From an uncultured beta proteobacterium (lineage in GTDB: Bacteria > Pseudomonadota > Gammaproteobacteria > Burkholderiales > Burkholderiaceae_C): a stretch of DNA of 64,000 nt. How positions within the stretch are numbered: position 1 is the first letter of the stretch; the number at the start of each line of letters is the position of its first letter. This document shows positions 18,252 through 26,968 of the stretch, piece by piece. The notes under the pieces are model-generated. The model had not been told where the DNA came from, searched no databases, and saw nothing but the letters and a program-made list of their open reading frames with translations. The translations under genes were made by a program, and so were the position numbers. The stretch spans positions 1-64,000 of the forward strand of contig CAJCCO010000070.1 of NCBI GenBank assembly GCA_903960915.1, given 5' to 3'.

Positions 18252-19546
18252 TATTCAAAACTACCAGTCGCATTATGACGGTCAGACTCGTCACATATCA
18301 AAAAAACGATTAATAACAAACCAACACCGGATGATAATAATGCCGTAGTCGCATTTTGCTCAACAAGCAGAACTGCATAAATAAATCCAAGGTACATAAA
18401 TATTTCGTTTCTCATCGCCGCATATACAGAATCAATAAGGAAGAAAACCCCAGCCACGAGCAAGGTGGTCGCGGCAAACATCGGAACACCACCCGAAGCC
18501 AATTGATGTATAAAAGCATTAGTATTAGCATTCGCATCAGGATCATTGAAGTATTCACTTCCCACTAAATAAGTCACACCACCAGGGTAATCAATACCGC
18601 CCCAAAAATCCCAGCCTTGCAGTGGATCATTGAATAGATCGAAATAGGCCGATATCAGCAAGGGTGGCACGCTAAAAAGTCGACGTATAAGATAATCGGC
18701 TACGAAAGAATAATTCATCCACACATATTCTATAAAAAAACCCAGAAAAATAAACAAAACAATTACTTTTATCTTCGTTGATATTTTCGATAATTCATTT
18801 ACCCGCATAGCCCCCCCGAGCAACCACGCCACACCCGCCATCAAAAAATGAGCTTTAACACCAAGAAGATAGAAAAACATAACCGAGCACAGAGCCACCG
18901 TTCCAACTAAGTATCGCTTTCCCGTCAAACCAGAATAAAAAGCAATAAATGGCAGTAGACCATTTAAGACCACACTTAAAACATAAGCATCAAGAGCACC
19001 CGTCAGGAATACTTCACGCGCTTCTAGTCGCCTGTCGAGAACCACCATATCGAAGCCGGCCGCCGAAGGTGCATTAAGTGCCACATAAGCCGTTCCGAAA
19101 ATCGCAAAAATATTTAAAGCACCGACCAGCCTATCGGTGGATATCAGTCTCGGAAAAAATATCGGTAGCGCCCTATGTGTTGCAAACTTAATTACAATAA
19201 TAGGTATAATAAGTACGCCAATGTTAATCACCATTTTTCCAAATTCGACTGCCCCCATGATTGGATGAAGAACGCTATAAGGCACCAATACCAATAAACC
19301 ATAAAACAAAAAGAAAAAGTCTGACGGCTTTGTTATGGTCAACGGAATAAAGCCGCCCGCAAATAATACAAAAAATATTACGCAGGTCACGTATTCAAAA
19401 CTCAAGATGATCGGCTGATACCCTAGGTATTCATTGGTTTCCTGCAAAAATAATTGATAGGATGCAATGAGTCCGCATGTATATAACATGAGAAATATGG
19501 CCTGCGAAAACCACTTCGCCTTTACTGAAGAAACAAAGATACTCAT
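18251..19546 (-). CDS. wzy: O-antigen polymerase Wzy (predicted)
   Basis: A 431-residue, highly hydrophobic protein with about ten or more predicted membrane segments and a larger polar loop in the second half (about residues 300-350), the layout of Wzy polymerases that join lipid-linked repeat units in the periplasm. Sequence conservation in Wzy is low, so the call rests on topology and position among wzx, wbpG and GTs. The start ATG at 19546 overlaps the hisF-like stop by 4 bp (ATGA). It is the most AT-rich gene of the window, as usual for polymerases specific to one serotype. Confidence 0.8.
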   Translation of the reverse strand: MSIFVSSVKAKWFSQAIFLMLYTCGLIASYQLFLQETNEYLGYQPIILSFEYVTCVIFFVLFAGGFIPLTITKPSDFFFLFYGLLVLVPYSVLHPIMGAVEFGKMVINIGVLIIPIIVIKFATHRALPIFFPRLISTDRLVGALNIFAIFGTAYVALNAPSAAGFDMVVLDRRLEAREVFLTGALDAYVLSVVLNGLLPFIAFYSGLTGKRYLVGTVALCSVMFFYLLGVKAHFLMAGVAWLLGGAMRVNELSKISTKIKVIVLFIFLGFFIEYVWMNYSFVADYLIRRLFSVPPLLISAYFDLFNDPLQGWDFWGGIDYPGGVTYLVGSEYFNDPDANANTNAFIHQLASGGVPMFAATTLLVAGVFFLIDSVYAAMRNEIFMYLGFIYAVLLVEQNATTALLSSGVGLLLIVFLICDESDRHNATGSFE

Positions 19547-20295
19547 CGCTCCAGCCTGAGCCCCTGCGGATAGTTGATTAGGATCCCGCGGAGCTTCCCA
19601 TGAAATACAAACATGCTCCCCGCCGCTACGGCAGAGGCGCAACCTTCGTGAATCGCCTGTGCAAGATGCTCCACGGTGCCCGCCCCCCCGCACGCAACGA
19701 CCGGCACGTTGACCTTGCTGGTTACGCTGCGGATGAGCTCCAAATCGTAGCCGGCCATCATCCCGTCCCGGTCGACACTGTTGAGAAATATCTCGCCAGC
19801 CCCCGCGTCAACCAGATGCCGGATGTGCTCTTCAAGCCCTGTCTTGACTTCAACCGTCGCCGATTTCGAGACAACACGATAGCCGCCAAACAGCGTCTTC
19901 CTCACATCCACCGCACCAGTCACCGCCTGGCTCCCGAAAATATCAGCCGTCGCACGGATGACATCGGTTGATTCGGTGGCCGCCGTGTTGATGACCACCT
20001 TCTCAATGCCACAGCGGATCAGTTTTCGCGCCTGATCCAGGGTTTTGATGCCGCCGCCGTAGGCCACCGGCATGAAGCATTCACCGGCGATTTCGGCCAC
20101 CAGCTCATAGTCGGGCTCACGCCCATCCCGTGATGCGTCAATATCCAAAACGATCAGCTCGTCAACTTCCTTCTCGCTAAAGATGCGCACCGCATTGATC
20201 GGATCCCCCAAATAGATCGGGTCCTTGAACTTGCGGGTTTTGACGAGCCCATGGCCACGCAGCAGCAGGCAGGGAATGACGCGAACTCTTGCCAT
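19543..20295 (-). CDS. HisF-like ammonia-channel subunit for WbpG
   Basis: A 250-residue (beta/alpha)8 protein homologous to the cyclase subunit of imidazole glycerol phosphate synthase. The N-terminal IPCLLLRGHGLVKTRKF replaces the IPCLDV of true HisF, so the catalytic Asp11 position is Leu. Later motifs (VLDIDASRDGREPD, MPVAYGGGIKTLDQA, VPVVACGGAG) are kept. Loss of the cyclase Asp with retained scaffold fits the HisF2 type that passes ammonia from HisH to WbpG, not histidine biosynthesis. The ATG at 20295 overlaps the hisH stop by one base; a longer upstream reading frame would overlap hisH and is not supported. Confidence 0.9.
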   Translation of the reverse strand: MARVRVIPCLLLRGHGLVKTRKFKDPIYLGDPINAVRIFSEKEVDELIVLDIDASRDGREPDYELVAEIAGECFMPVAYGGGIKTLDQARKLIRCGIEKVVINTAATESTDVIRATADIFGSQAVTGAVDVRKTLFGGYRVVSKSATVEVKTGLEEHIRHLVDAGAGEIFLNSVDRDGMMAGYDLELIRSVTSKVNVPVVACGGAGTVEHLAQAIHEGCASAVAAGSMFVFHGKLRGILINYPQGLRLER

Positions 20296-20906
20296 CAGCT
20301 GTTCCTCGCAAACTGCCCCAGCAATTGCTTGCCATAGCGGTGGCTTTTTTCCGGATGGAACTGCACGCCAGCGATATTGCTCACGCACACCGCCGCCGCG
20401 AAATCCAGGCCGTAATGCGCCGTGAGCAGCACATCCTGCGGATTGGCGGCATGCATATAGTAACTGTGTACGAAATAAAAGCGGGCGTCGTCGTCCATGC
20501 CTTGCAGAAGAGGATGATCAGGCGCATTCCGTCTGACATGACACCAACCCATGTGGGGAATCCGCAAACCCGGCAGGGCAGGAAAGCGCTTGACCTGCAT
20601 GTCGATCCAGCCGAGCCCCGGATCACTGCCCTCTTCGCTACCGTTGCCCAGCATTTGCGCGCCAACACAAATACCCAGCAGCGGTGTTTTTTCATGCAGC
20701 ACCCGCTCTTCAAGCAGCGGGATCAAGCCGGTAGCGCGCAGCCCCTGCATACATGCGTCAAAGGCACCGTTGCCTGGCAGGACAATTTTTTCGGCCCGTC
20801 GAATTTTCTCAATGTCAGAGGTGATTTCGCACACCACCCCCAGCCGCTTGAACATATTGGCAACGGCCGCTAGGTTACCAATGGCGTAATCAATAACGGT
20901 AATCAT
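20295..20906 (-). CDS. HisH-like glutaminase subunit for WbpG
   Basis: Class I glutamine amidotransferase of 203 residues that hydrolyses glutamine and feeds ammonia to the HisF-like partner. Nucleophile Cys80 lies in LLGICVGAQMLG and the His-Glu pair in VQFHPEKSHRYG near the C-terminus. N-terminus MITVIDYAIGNLAAV is typical of HisH. The start at 20906 overlaps the wzx stop by 4 bp. Co-location with wbpG and the cyclase-dead HisF homologue argues for sugar amidination (HisH2 role), not the histidine pathway. Confidence 0.92.
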   Translation of the reverse strand: MITVIDYAIGNLAAVANMFKRLGVVCEITSDIEKIRRAEKIVLPGNGAFDACMQGLRATGLIPLLEERVLHEKTPLLGICVGAQMLGNGSEEGSDPGLGWIDMQVKRFPALPGLRIPHMGWCHVRRNAPDHPLLQGMDDDARFYFVHSYYMHAANPQDVLLTAHYGLDFAAAVCVSNIAGVQFHPEKSHRYGKQLLGQFARNS

Positions 20907-22147
20907 GCGGGCTTTCCCTTGCTGTAGCGGTAGGACAAAACCAGATACACAACATACAGGCAGGCATACCCGACTGCGTACGCCTTGATCGATACCTGAA
21001 AACTGCCCGGGTGCATGAATGCCGCCAGCGTCATGGCCAGCAGGGCGCATTGCCAAACCAGGTCAACCTGCTGCTTGCCCGCGATGTAAAAAACATAGCT
21101 CATTGGACTGGCGACAAAACGCATCGCAAACATCGGCATCAGCCATACTGCAATTGTTCCTGCAGCGCGCCATTGCTCTCCGAACGCCAACGTAAAAAGG
21201 TCTTCACTGAAAAAGCCGATCGCTACTGCAGCCCCCACCGAACCTAGCGCCAACACCTGCAGGGTCTGTAGGTATTCATTCCTGCACTCGCTGCGGTCGC
21301 GGAATGCAGCGGCAGCCTGACGCTTAAATACATCCAAAACGGCCACCCCCAATAGCGCAATTGGTGCACCCAGGGTCCGAAGTGCGAGTGCCAGCAGCCC
21401 GGCCACGTCGTTACCAAAGCGGCTGGCCACTAGAAGCAACGGAAGCTGGCTAGCTGCGGCATTCACCGAATCGGCCGGCAATGACAGCATCGGAAAACGG
21501 CAGTGCCGTCGCAGGAAATCGCGTCGCGCTCCAGACTCGGCCGGTGCACCGAGCGGCATCAAAGTTGCAGCCACCACCGCGCCGAGCAGAACACCGACGC
21601 AGTGCGCCAAACCCAAACTGGCCGCGCTGGGCTCCAGCATACCCGCCCCCAGTTGAATACCGGTAATTCCAGCAGCCTGACTGATTCGCATCCGAATCAG
21701 ATCGGCATAACGACCTTCGGCGGCCGCCCACGATTGCCAGACCTGAGAGGCGGCAATCAGCCACACCGTGGGCGCAAACGCCCATAGCAACGTCAAAGGG
21801 GTGGTTTGTAACCAAGCAGGGGCTAGCGCTGCCAGCAAGGCGGTGAGTACCAGGATGCATCCCGTGGCGACGGTAACGACCAGCAAAACAGCCTGGACGC
21901 CGATACGGCGGGATCCGCCGTCTGGTTCAACCGCAAGCGCGGCCTCGTACCTGCCGGTTACGACCACAGCCGCCAAATACACCACGCCCAGCCAAGCCGC
22001 GAACAATCCAAACTCGGCAGGTGCATACAACCGTGCAAGTAACAGGGAGCCCAATAGCGGGATGGCTTGCGCCATAGCTGTCCCCATAAGGACTGTGGTG
22101 ACCCTACGCCAATAGCCACCCCATCGCTCACCCAGATGAACGCTCAT
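20903..22147 (-). CDS. wzx: O-unit flippase Wzx (polysaccharide biosynthesis protein)
   Basis: A 414-residue integral membrane protein of the MOP/Wzx superfamily, predicted to flip the undecaprenyl-linked repeat unit to the periplasm. Conserved N-terminal features are AQAIPLLGSLLLARLYAPAEFGLFAAWLG and TGRYEAALAVE; about twelve hydrophobic segments follow and the C-terminus is basic (YRYSKGKPA). It overlaps hisH by 4 bp downstream and the acyltransferase by 4 bp upstream. Its presence with wzy and wzz defines a Wzx/Wzy-dependent pathway; no ABC-2 exporter was seen. Confidence 0.88.
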   Translation of the reverse strand: MSVHLGERWGGYWRRVTTVLMGTAMAQAIPLLGSLLLARLYAPAEFGLFAAWLGVVYLAAVVVTGRYEAALAVEPDGGSRRIGVQAVLLVVTVATGCILVLTALLAALAPAWLQTTPLTLLWAFAPTVWLIAASQVWQSWAAAEGRYADLIRMRISQAAGITGIQLGAGMLEPSAASLGLAHCVGVLLGAVVAATLMPLGAPAESGARRDFLRRHCRFPMLSLPADSVNAAASQLPLLLVASRFGNDVAGLLALALRTLGAPIALLGVAVLDVFKRQAAAAFRDRSECRNEYLQTLQVLALGSVGAAVAIGFFSEDLFTLAFGEQWRAAGTIAVWLMPMFAMRFVASPMSYVFYIAGKQQVDLVWQCALLAMTLAAFMHPGSFQVSIKAYAVGYACLYVVYLVLSYRYSKGKPA

Positions 22148-24168
22148 CTTGAAGTTCCGCCGGGTTTTGGAGCGAACAGCGCCTGCAAAATTATGGGCGC
22201 CAATTTCTTCGACCCGAGAACACTCAAATGGTTATCGTCAGCATAAAGAAGCTGTCCATCGCTGACGCCACTACACCTTGAAAAATCACAGAAAACTGGA
22301 CCTGGATCGACAACTCTAAAAAATTCGCTGTTCAGGTGTAAGTTTTCAACAAGTGCCCGGTAGGGGCGCATCCTGTCCTGATAGACCATGCGGTCTACCG
22401 AACAGCCTGTTTTATTATCAGTAACCGTGAGCGGGCGTATAACGCAGTTTTGAGCAGGAACCCCCAGTTCAGGCACCTGAAGCACATAGGCCACACGAAG
22501 TCCGTGCTGATTAAGGCGAGATACCGATGCCTTCAGCCCACGACCAAATACTTCGTAAGGAGAAAAACTGTCTGCTGCATCTATACCCTCCCTTGAAGAA
22601 ATGGGCGGATAGTTGTAGTTCGCTTCAGCAGGGCCAAAACCTGCACCGGTGAGGTACTGAGGTCCACGGGTTGCAAACACCACGGCAACAATCCGCTTAT
22701 CTCTTTCAATCACGTCAAATATTCGGTCGATACTATGCATGCACATAGTTTTCTCATGTGCGTTTCGACCTGTCACGGCACCACCTAACGGCGGGCAACC
22801 GGAATTGGCTAGCAAGAGCGTTCCGTAACCCCGCAAGGCAGCACTTTCGGACACCCCTGGAAATAGAACATGTGCATGCGAATCTCCGACAAGAGCAATC
22901 ATTCGAGCCATAGGGCTGTGCTGTCGACAATAAACTGGTGCAGCACCCGGCGGAAAAAGACGCTGGCAAGACTCGTCAGTCGCAGGCTCACGTTTCATTT
23001 GCGCTTCTGCTGCTTTCACATGGCCTACAGCTGGGCGATCCGGAAGACCATCGGACGCCACCACGCTAACCGATGCCAAGAGCAACACAACCATGACGCT
23101 GCCGATGCCTACCAATGCTGGACGAACTATGCGGGGATGACGCAGCGGTTGTTCGATGAATAGATAGGTCAGCGTAGCGAGCAGGACAGCGGCGCCAGCG
23201 CCAATCCACAGGAGTTCTTGTGCCGGCACACCGGATTGCATGATGCGAATGTACGACAGCAGAGGCCAGTGCCAGAGATAGAGCGGGTAACTGATCAATC
23301 CGATCCAGACGATTGGTTTGAGTGCCAGAAAGCGGCCTGCGACTGCGCTGCCACCGCTGGCAATCAACAGGACAACACCTAGCAGGGGAATGAGCGTAAG
23401 TGTGCTGGGGTGTGGTGCCCTGCCGTTAAACAAGAAAAGTGCCGAAAAAATGGCGGCCAAGCCCGCACACGAGATCAAGTGACGTATCCATGGTTGACCT
23501 ATTCTGGTCGGGAATGCGTTGATTCCGAATCGGTGGTGGTAATAGGCCAGCGCCGCGCCCAGTAAGAGTTCCCAGAATCGGGCAAGCGGATGGAAGTAGA
23601 GCGCATCAATTTTGCGATTGGCGAGATAAGTTGCGAAAGCGAAGGAGCCAACAATCAGTACTCCGATGACCAAGCCAATACGCCAGCGAACGCGCCCAAG
23701 CACAACGAGCAAGGCCGGCCAAACTAGATAGAACTGCTCCTCAACGGAAAGAGACCAGAGATGAAGCAGGGGTTTGGAGTCAGAAGCAACGTCGAAATAA
23801 CCTGCTTCACCCATAAGCTGGAAGTTGAGCAGGAAGACGATGGCCGATGCAGCATGCTTGCCAAGCCGATGATATTCGTCGGCAAAAAGCGCGAAAGCGC
23901 CAAATACAATGGTCGCCACCAGCACAACAGCGAGTGCGGGGAATAGACGCCGAGTCCGCCGCGCATAAAAATCAGCGAAGCTGAACGTGCCCGCCGTCTG
24001 CTCGCGAAACACGATGAGTGATATGAGGTAGCCCGAGATCACAAAAAAAATGTCCACACCAATAAAGCCCCCTGGCAGACTCTGAGGGCTGACGTGGTAG
24101 ATGACGACACTGAGCACAGCCAGCGCACGCAGGCCATCTATGTCGGATCGGTACTTGAGAGTGCTCAA
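22144..24168 (-). CDS. Acyltransferase 3 with C-terminal SGNH domain (OafA-like)
   Basis: A 674-residue two-domain protein that O-acylates a surface polysaccharide. Residues 1-370 are the acyltransferase-3 membrane domain, opening with YRSDIDGLRALAVLSVVIYH and containing SLSVEEQFYLVWP. Residues 390-674 form a periplasmic SGNH hydrolase-like domain with GDSH (about 428-431) and a DDNH block (about 644-647) supplying the Asp-His pair. Such AT3-SGNH fusions add O-acetyl groups to O-antigen or other glycans. It starts 19 bp downstream of wbpE and overlaps wzx by 4 bp. Confidence 0.93.
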   Translation of the reverse strand: MSTLKYRSDIDGLRALAVLSVVIYHVSPQSLPGGFIGVDIFFVISGYLISLIVFREQTAGTFSFADFYARRTRRLFPALAVVLVATIVFGAFALFADEYHRLGKHAASAIVFLLNFQLMGEAGYFDVASDSKPLLHLWSLSVEEQFYLVWPALLVVLGRVRWRIGLVIGVLIVGSFAFATYLANRKIDALYFHPLARFWELLLGAALAYYHHRFGINAFPTRIGQPWIRHLISCAGLAAIFSALFLFNGRAPHPSTLTLIPLLGVVLLIASGGSAVAGRFLALKPIVWIGLISYPLYLWHWPLLSYIRIMQSGVPAQELLWIGAGAAVLLATLTYLFIEQPLRHPRIVRPALVGIGSVMVVLLLASVSVVASDGLPDRPAVGHVKAAEAQMKREPATDESCQRLFPPGAAPVYCRQHSPMARMIALVGDSHAHVLFPGVSESAALRGYGTLLLANSGCPPLGGAVTGRNAHEKTMCMHSIDRIFDVIERDKRIVAVVFATRGPQYLTGAGFGPAEANYNYPPISSREGIDAADSFSPYEVFGRGLKASVSRLNQHGLRVAYVLQVPELGVPAQNCVIRPLTVTDNKTGCSVDRMVYQDRMRPYRALVENLHLNSEFFRVVDPGPVFCDFSRCSGVSDGQLLYADDNHLSVLGSKKLAPIILQALFAPKPGGTSR

Positions 24169-24187
24169 AAACGAAACCCTGCTTCGC

Positions 24188-25279
24188 TTAAGCAGCCTGA
24201 TACGTGCGCAGAATCTCTGCGATCAGCGTCTGATCTACCATGGCCAGTCCCGGACTCATCGGTAAGCTCACCACATGCCCCGCCACCTCATCGCCGACAG
24301 GCAACTCGGCACTGGCGCTAGCTACTGCCGGCTGTTTGTTCAACGGAATCGGGTAATGCACAGCGGTGGGTATACCAGCTTGCTTCAGCTTTTCCTGCAC
24401 GGCATCCCGCTCATTCACTCGAATGGTGTACTGCGCCCAGGCGCTAATGTTGTGGGCTTCGATATACGGAGTGGTTTGGATTCCCGCATCGTTAAGCAGT
24501 TTGGTGTATCGCCCAGCCACTTGCTGGCGCAGGACCATTTCTTCTTTAAAAATAACCAGCTTGGGCAGCAGGATGGCGGCTTGTAGAGTGTCCAGGCGGC
24601 TGTTGACACCTACACGGATATGGTGGTAACGGCGGTCTTGCCCATGACGTGCAATCTGTCGCATGACCTTTGCAAGTTCATCATCGTTCGTAAAAATGGC
24701 ACCTCCATCTCCATAGCAGCCAAGTGGCTTACTAGGAAAGAAACTGGCACAAGCGATGGTTGTGAGGTTGCAGCTCTTTTTTCCTTTGTAAGTGGCACCG
24801 AAGCTCTGCGCAGCGTCTTCGATCACCGGGATACGGTGTTTGGCTGCGATGGCATTAATCGCATCCATATCTGCGCACTGTCCGTAAAGACTCACCGGAA
24901 TAATGGCCTTGGTACGCGGTGTAATGGCTGCCTCTAGCAGCAGAGAGTCTAGGTTATAGGTGCGCGGGTCAATGTCTACATAAACTGGCTTTGCCCCTAA
25001 CAGGGCCACCGTCTCAGCAGTAGCGATATAGGTGAACCCTGGGGTTATAACCTCGTCACCTGGGCCAATGCCAAGAGCCATCTGTGCAATCTGCAAGGCG
25101 TCAGTGCCATTGGCGACTGTGATGCAGTACTTTGCGCCCGTGTAGGCTGCAAGTTTTTCTTCCAACTCTGCCACTTCAGGGCCAAGGATGTATTGGCCAT
25201 GGTCTAGGACTCGCTGTATCCCTGCATCGATATCTGCTTTAAGACGTAGGTACTGGCTTTTGAGGTCACAGAATTCCAT
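24188..25279 (-). CDS. wbpE: UDP-2-acetamido-3-oxo-glucuronate aminotransferase WbpE
   Basis: PLP-dependent DegT-family aminotransferase, 363 residues, making UDP-GlcNAc3NA from the 3-keto sugar. It opens with MEFCDLKSQYLRLKADID, a WbpE/WlbC-like start. The PLP lysine is in ASFFPSKPLGCYGDGG (about residue 185), and VIEDAAQSFGA and NSRLDTLQAAIL are family motifs. Assignment to the 3-amino pathway, not a 4-amino one, comes from the adjacent wbpD and wbpB. The gap to wbpD is 13 bp. Confidence 0.93.
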   Translation of the reverse strand: MEFCDLKSQYLRLKADIDAGIQRVLDHGQYILGPEVAELEEKLAAYTGAKYCITVANGTDALQIAQMALGIGPGDEVITPGFTYIATAETVALLGAKPVYVDIDPRTYNLDSLLLEAAITPRTKAIIPVSLYGQCADMDAINAIAAKHRIPVIEDAAQSFGATYKGKKSCNLTTIACASFFPSKPLGCYGDGGAIFTNDDELAKVMRQIARHGQDRRYHHIRVGVNSRLDTLQAAILLPKLVIFKEEMVLRQQVAGRYTKLLNDAGIQTTPYIEAHNISAWAQYTIRVNERDAVQEKLKQAGIPTAVHYPIPLNKQPAVASASAELPVGDEVAGHVVSLPMSPGLAMVDQTLIAEILRTYQAA

Positions 25280-25292
25280 GTTGTTCTCTTAT

Positions 25293-25871
25293 TTATGTGC
25301 GAATGCCACATTGGCCATCGCGTAGTTGGTAGGTCATGCCTGAATGTGGACATACAAACTCTGCATCTCCTGTTAACGGCAGCGACAACCGCTCTCCAAA
25401 TTGGCTCATCCAACCAACTTGTTTTGCAGGCACACCGACCATGAGCGCATAGGGTTTTACGTCTTTGTTAATAACGGCACCAGCGGCTACAAATGAATAC
25501 TCGCCTAGTGTGGTGCCACATACGATGGTTGCATTGGCACCGATGGTGACGCCGCGCTTAACTAAAGTGTTACGGTACTCATCCTTTCGACTTACTGCAG
25601 ACCGCGGGTTGTAGACGTTGGTGAAGACCATGCTTGGTCCACAGAAAACATCATCCTCAAGCGTGACGTTGTCGTAGATAGAGACATTATTTTGCACCTT
25701 GCAGTTATGACCAACAACAACGCGGTTGCCGACAAAAACATTTTGACCAAATGTGCAATCGCGACCAATTTTTGCGCCAGAGCTGATGTGAGTCCAATGC
25801 CAGATGCGACTACCTTCGCCAATTTGAGCACCGTCGTCAACTATTGCTGTGGAATGAATGGTGATACTCAT
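25293..25871 (-). CDS. wbpD: UDP-2-acetamido-3-amino-glucuronate N-acetyltransferase WbpD
   Basis: A 192-residue left-handed beta-helix acetyltransferase that acetylates the 3-amino group to give UDP-GlcNAc3NAcA. Hexapeptide repeats are clear ([43 protein letters not shown]) and [13 protein letters not shown] carries the conserved Asn of the WbpD/WlbB group. It lies between wbpE and wbpB with 10-13 bp gaps, in the usual wlb/wbp arrangement. Confidence 0.93.
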   Translation of the reverse strand: MSITIHSTAIVDDGAQIGEGSRIWHWTHISSGAKIGRDCTFGQNVFVGNRVVVGHNCKVQNNVSIYDNVTLEDDVFCGPSMVFTNVYNPRSAVSRKDEYRNTLVKRGVTIGANATIVCGTTLGEYSFVAAGAVINKDVKPYALMVGVPAKQVGWMSQFGERLSLPLTGDAEFVCPHSGMTYQLRDGQCGIRT

Positions 25872-25881
25872 GGCTACACGC

Positions 25882-26940
25882 TTAGTAATCTAACGGGAGG
25901 GCCACACGCTTGCCATCGCGGGAGGAGAGATACATAGCAATCAATAGCTCCAGTGTTTTGAGGCCCTCGCGCCCATCGGTTTCTGGCTCTGCCTCTCCGC
26001 GCAAGGTGTTGATCACATTGTCATAGTAGAGCGGGTGGCCCAGTCCATATACGGATGTGGTTTGGTAGCTACTACTCCCAATATCAGCGTCTTCTGGCCG
26101 TATGTCGGCGAACTCCCAAGTCTGAATTTCATTAACCGCAACACCGCCGATACGGACAGTACCCTTCTCACCCAAAATGGTGATGCTACCTTCCATATTT
26201 TTTGGGTATGTGAGCATGGTCACGTTGACCGTTCCCATTGCCCCGCTTCGCCAACGCACAGCAGCAACGCCGCTGTCCTCGACCTCGATGTCTCGGGCCA
26301 GCGTGGCAGTGTAGGCCATGACGCTTTCGACTGGTCCAACCAACCAATCCAGCAGGTCGATATAGTGGCTTGCCTGGTTCATGAAGGCGCCGCCGTCGTA
26401 CTCCCAGGTACCGCGCCAACTGGCACTGTCGTAGTACTCCTGCGGTCGGGTCCAGAATACATTCATCGCAACAGAGTAAATTTTGCCAAACCTGTGCTGC
26501 TCTACTGCTTTTTTAAGCAGCTGGAGGGTAGCGTTTCGCCGATTTTGTTTTACAACAAAAAGACGAACGTTGGCATCATCGCAAGCTTTAACCATTCGCA
26601 CACCATCGTGCCAACGGGTGGCCATAGGCTTCTCGGTCATGACGTGTCGTCCGCTTGCTGCGACCTGAATCGCTTGTTCGGGATGCAAACCACTTGGCGT
26701 GGTCAGGATGACCAAGTCAGCAGTTGTTGTTTTGAGTAGTTCAGCAAGGCTACGATACCCTATTGCATTGGTGCGCCCGACAGCCTGGGACAGGGCTGCA
26801 ACATTGACATCGCAAATGTCTACCAACTCTACCCTTGAGGAATGGCTCTCAATAGCGGCAAAATGGTTGTTGGCGATTCGTCCGCAGCCAACCAAGGCGA
26901 GGCGAATTTTTCGGCCAGAGATGGGGAGGTAGTTGTACAT
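25882..26940 (-). CDS. wbpB: UDP-GlcNAcA 3-dehydrogenase WbpB/WlbA (Gfo/Idh/MocA family)
   Basis: NAD-dependent oxidation of UDP-N-acetylglucosaminuronate at C3, coupled in known systems to 2-oxoglutarate via the WbpE step. The 352-residue protein has the Rossmann motif [13 protein letters not shown] near residue 14-26, the [10 protein letters not shown] segment with the EKP signature, and [19 protein letters not shown] with the catalytic-type His. A 28-bp gap separates it from wbpA. Confidence 0.93.
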   Translation of the reverse strand: MYNYLPISGRKIRLALVGCGRIANNHFAAIESHSSRVELVDICDVNVAALSQAVGRTNAIGYRSLAELLKTTTADLVILTTPSGLHPEQAIQVAASGRHVMTEKPMATRWHDGVRMVKACDDANVRLFVVKQNRRNATLQLLKKAVEQHRFGKIYSVAMNVFWTRPQEYYDSASWRGTWEYDGGAFMNQASHYIDLLDWLVGPVESVMAYTATLARDIEVEDSGVAAVRWRSGAMGTVNVTMLTYPKNMEGSITILGEKGTVRIGGVAVNEIQTWEFADIRPEDADIGSSSYQTTSVYGLGHPLYYDNVINTLRGEAEPETDGREGLKTLELLIAMYLSSRDGKRVALPLDY

Positions 26941-26968
26941 AGGTTATATATATTTTGTAATTTCGTGT

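Noticed and set aside
19543-20906. Histidine biosynthesis genes hisH and hisF
   Set aside because: The cyclase Asp of HisF is replaced by Leu and the pair sits between wzx, wzy and wbpG, so sugar amidination is the better explanation.
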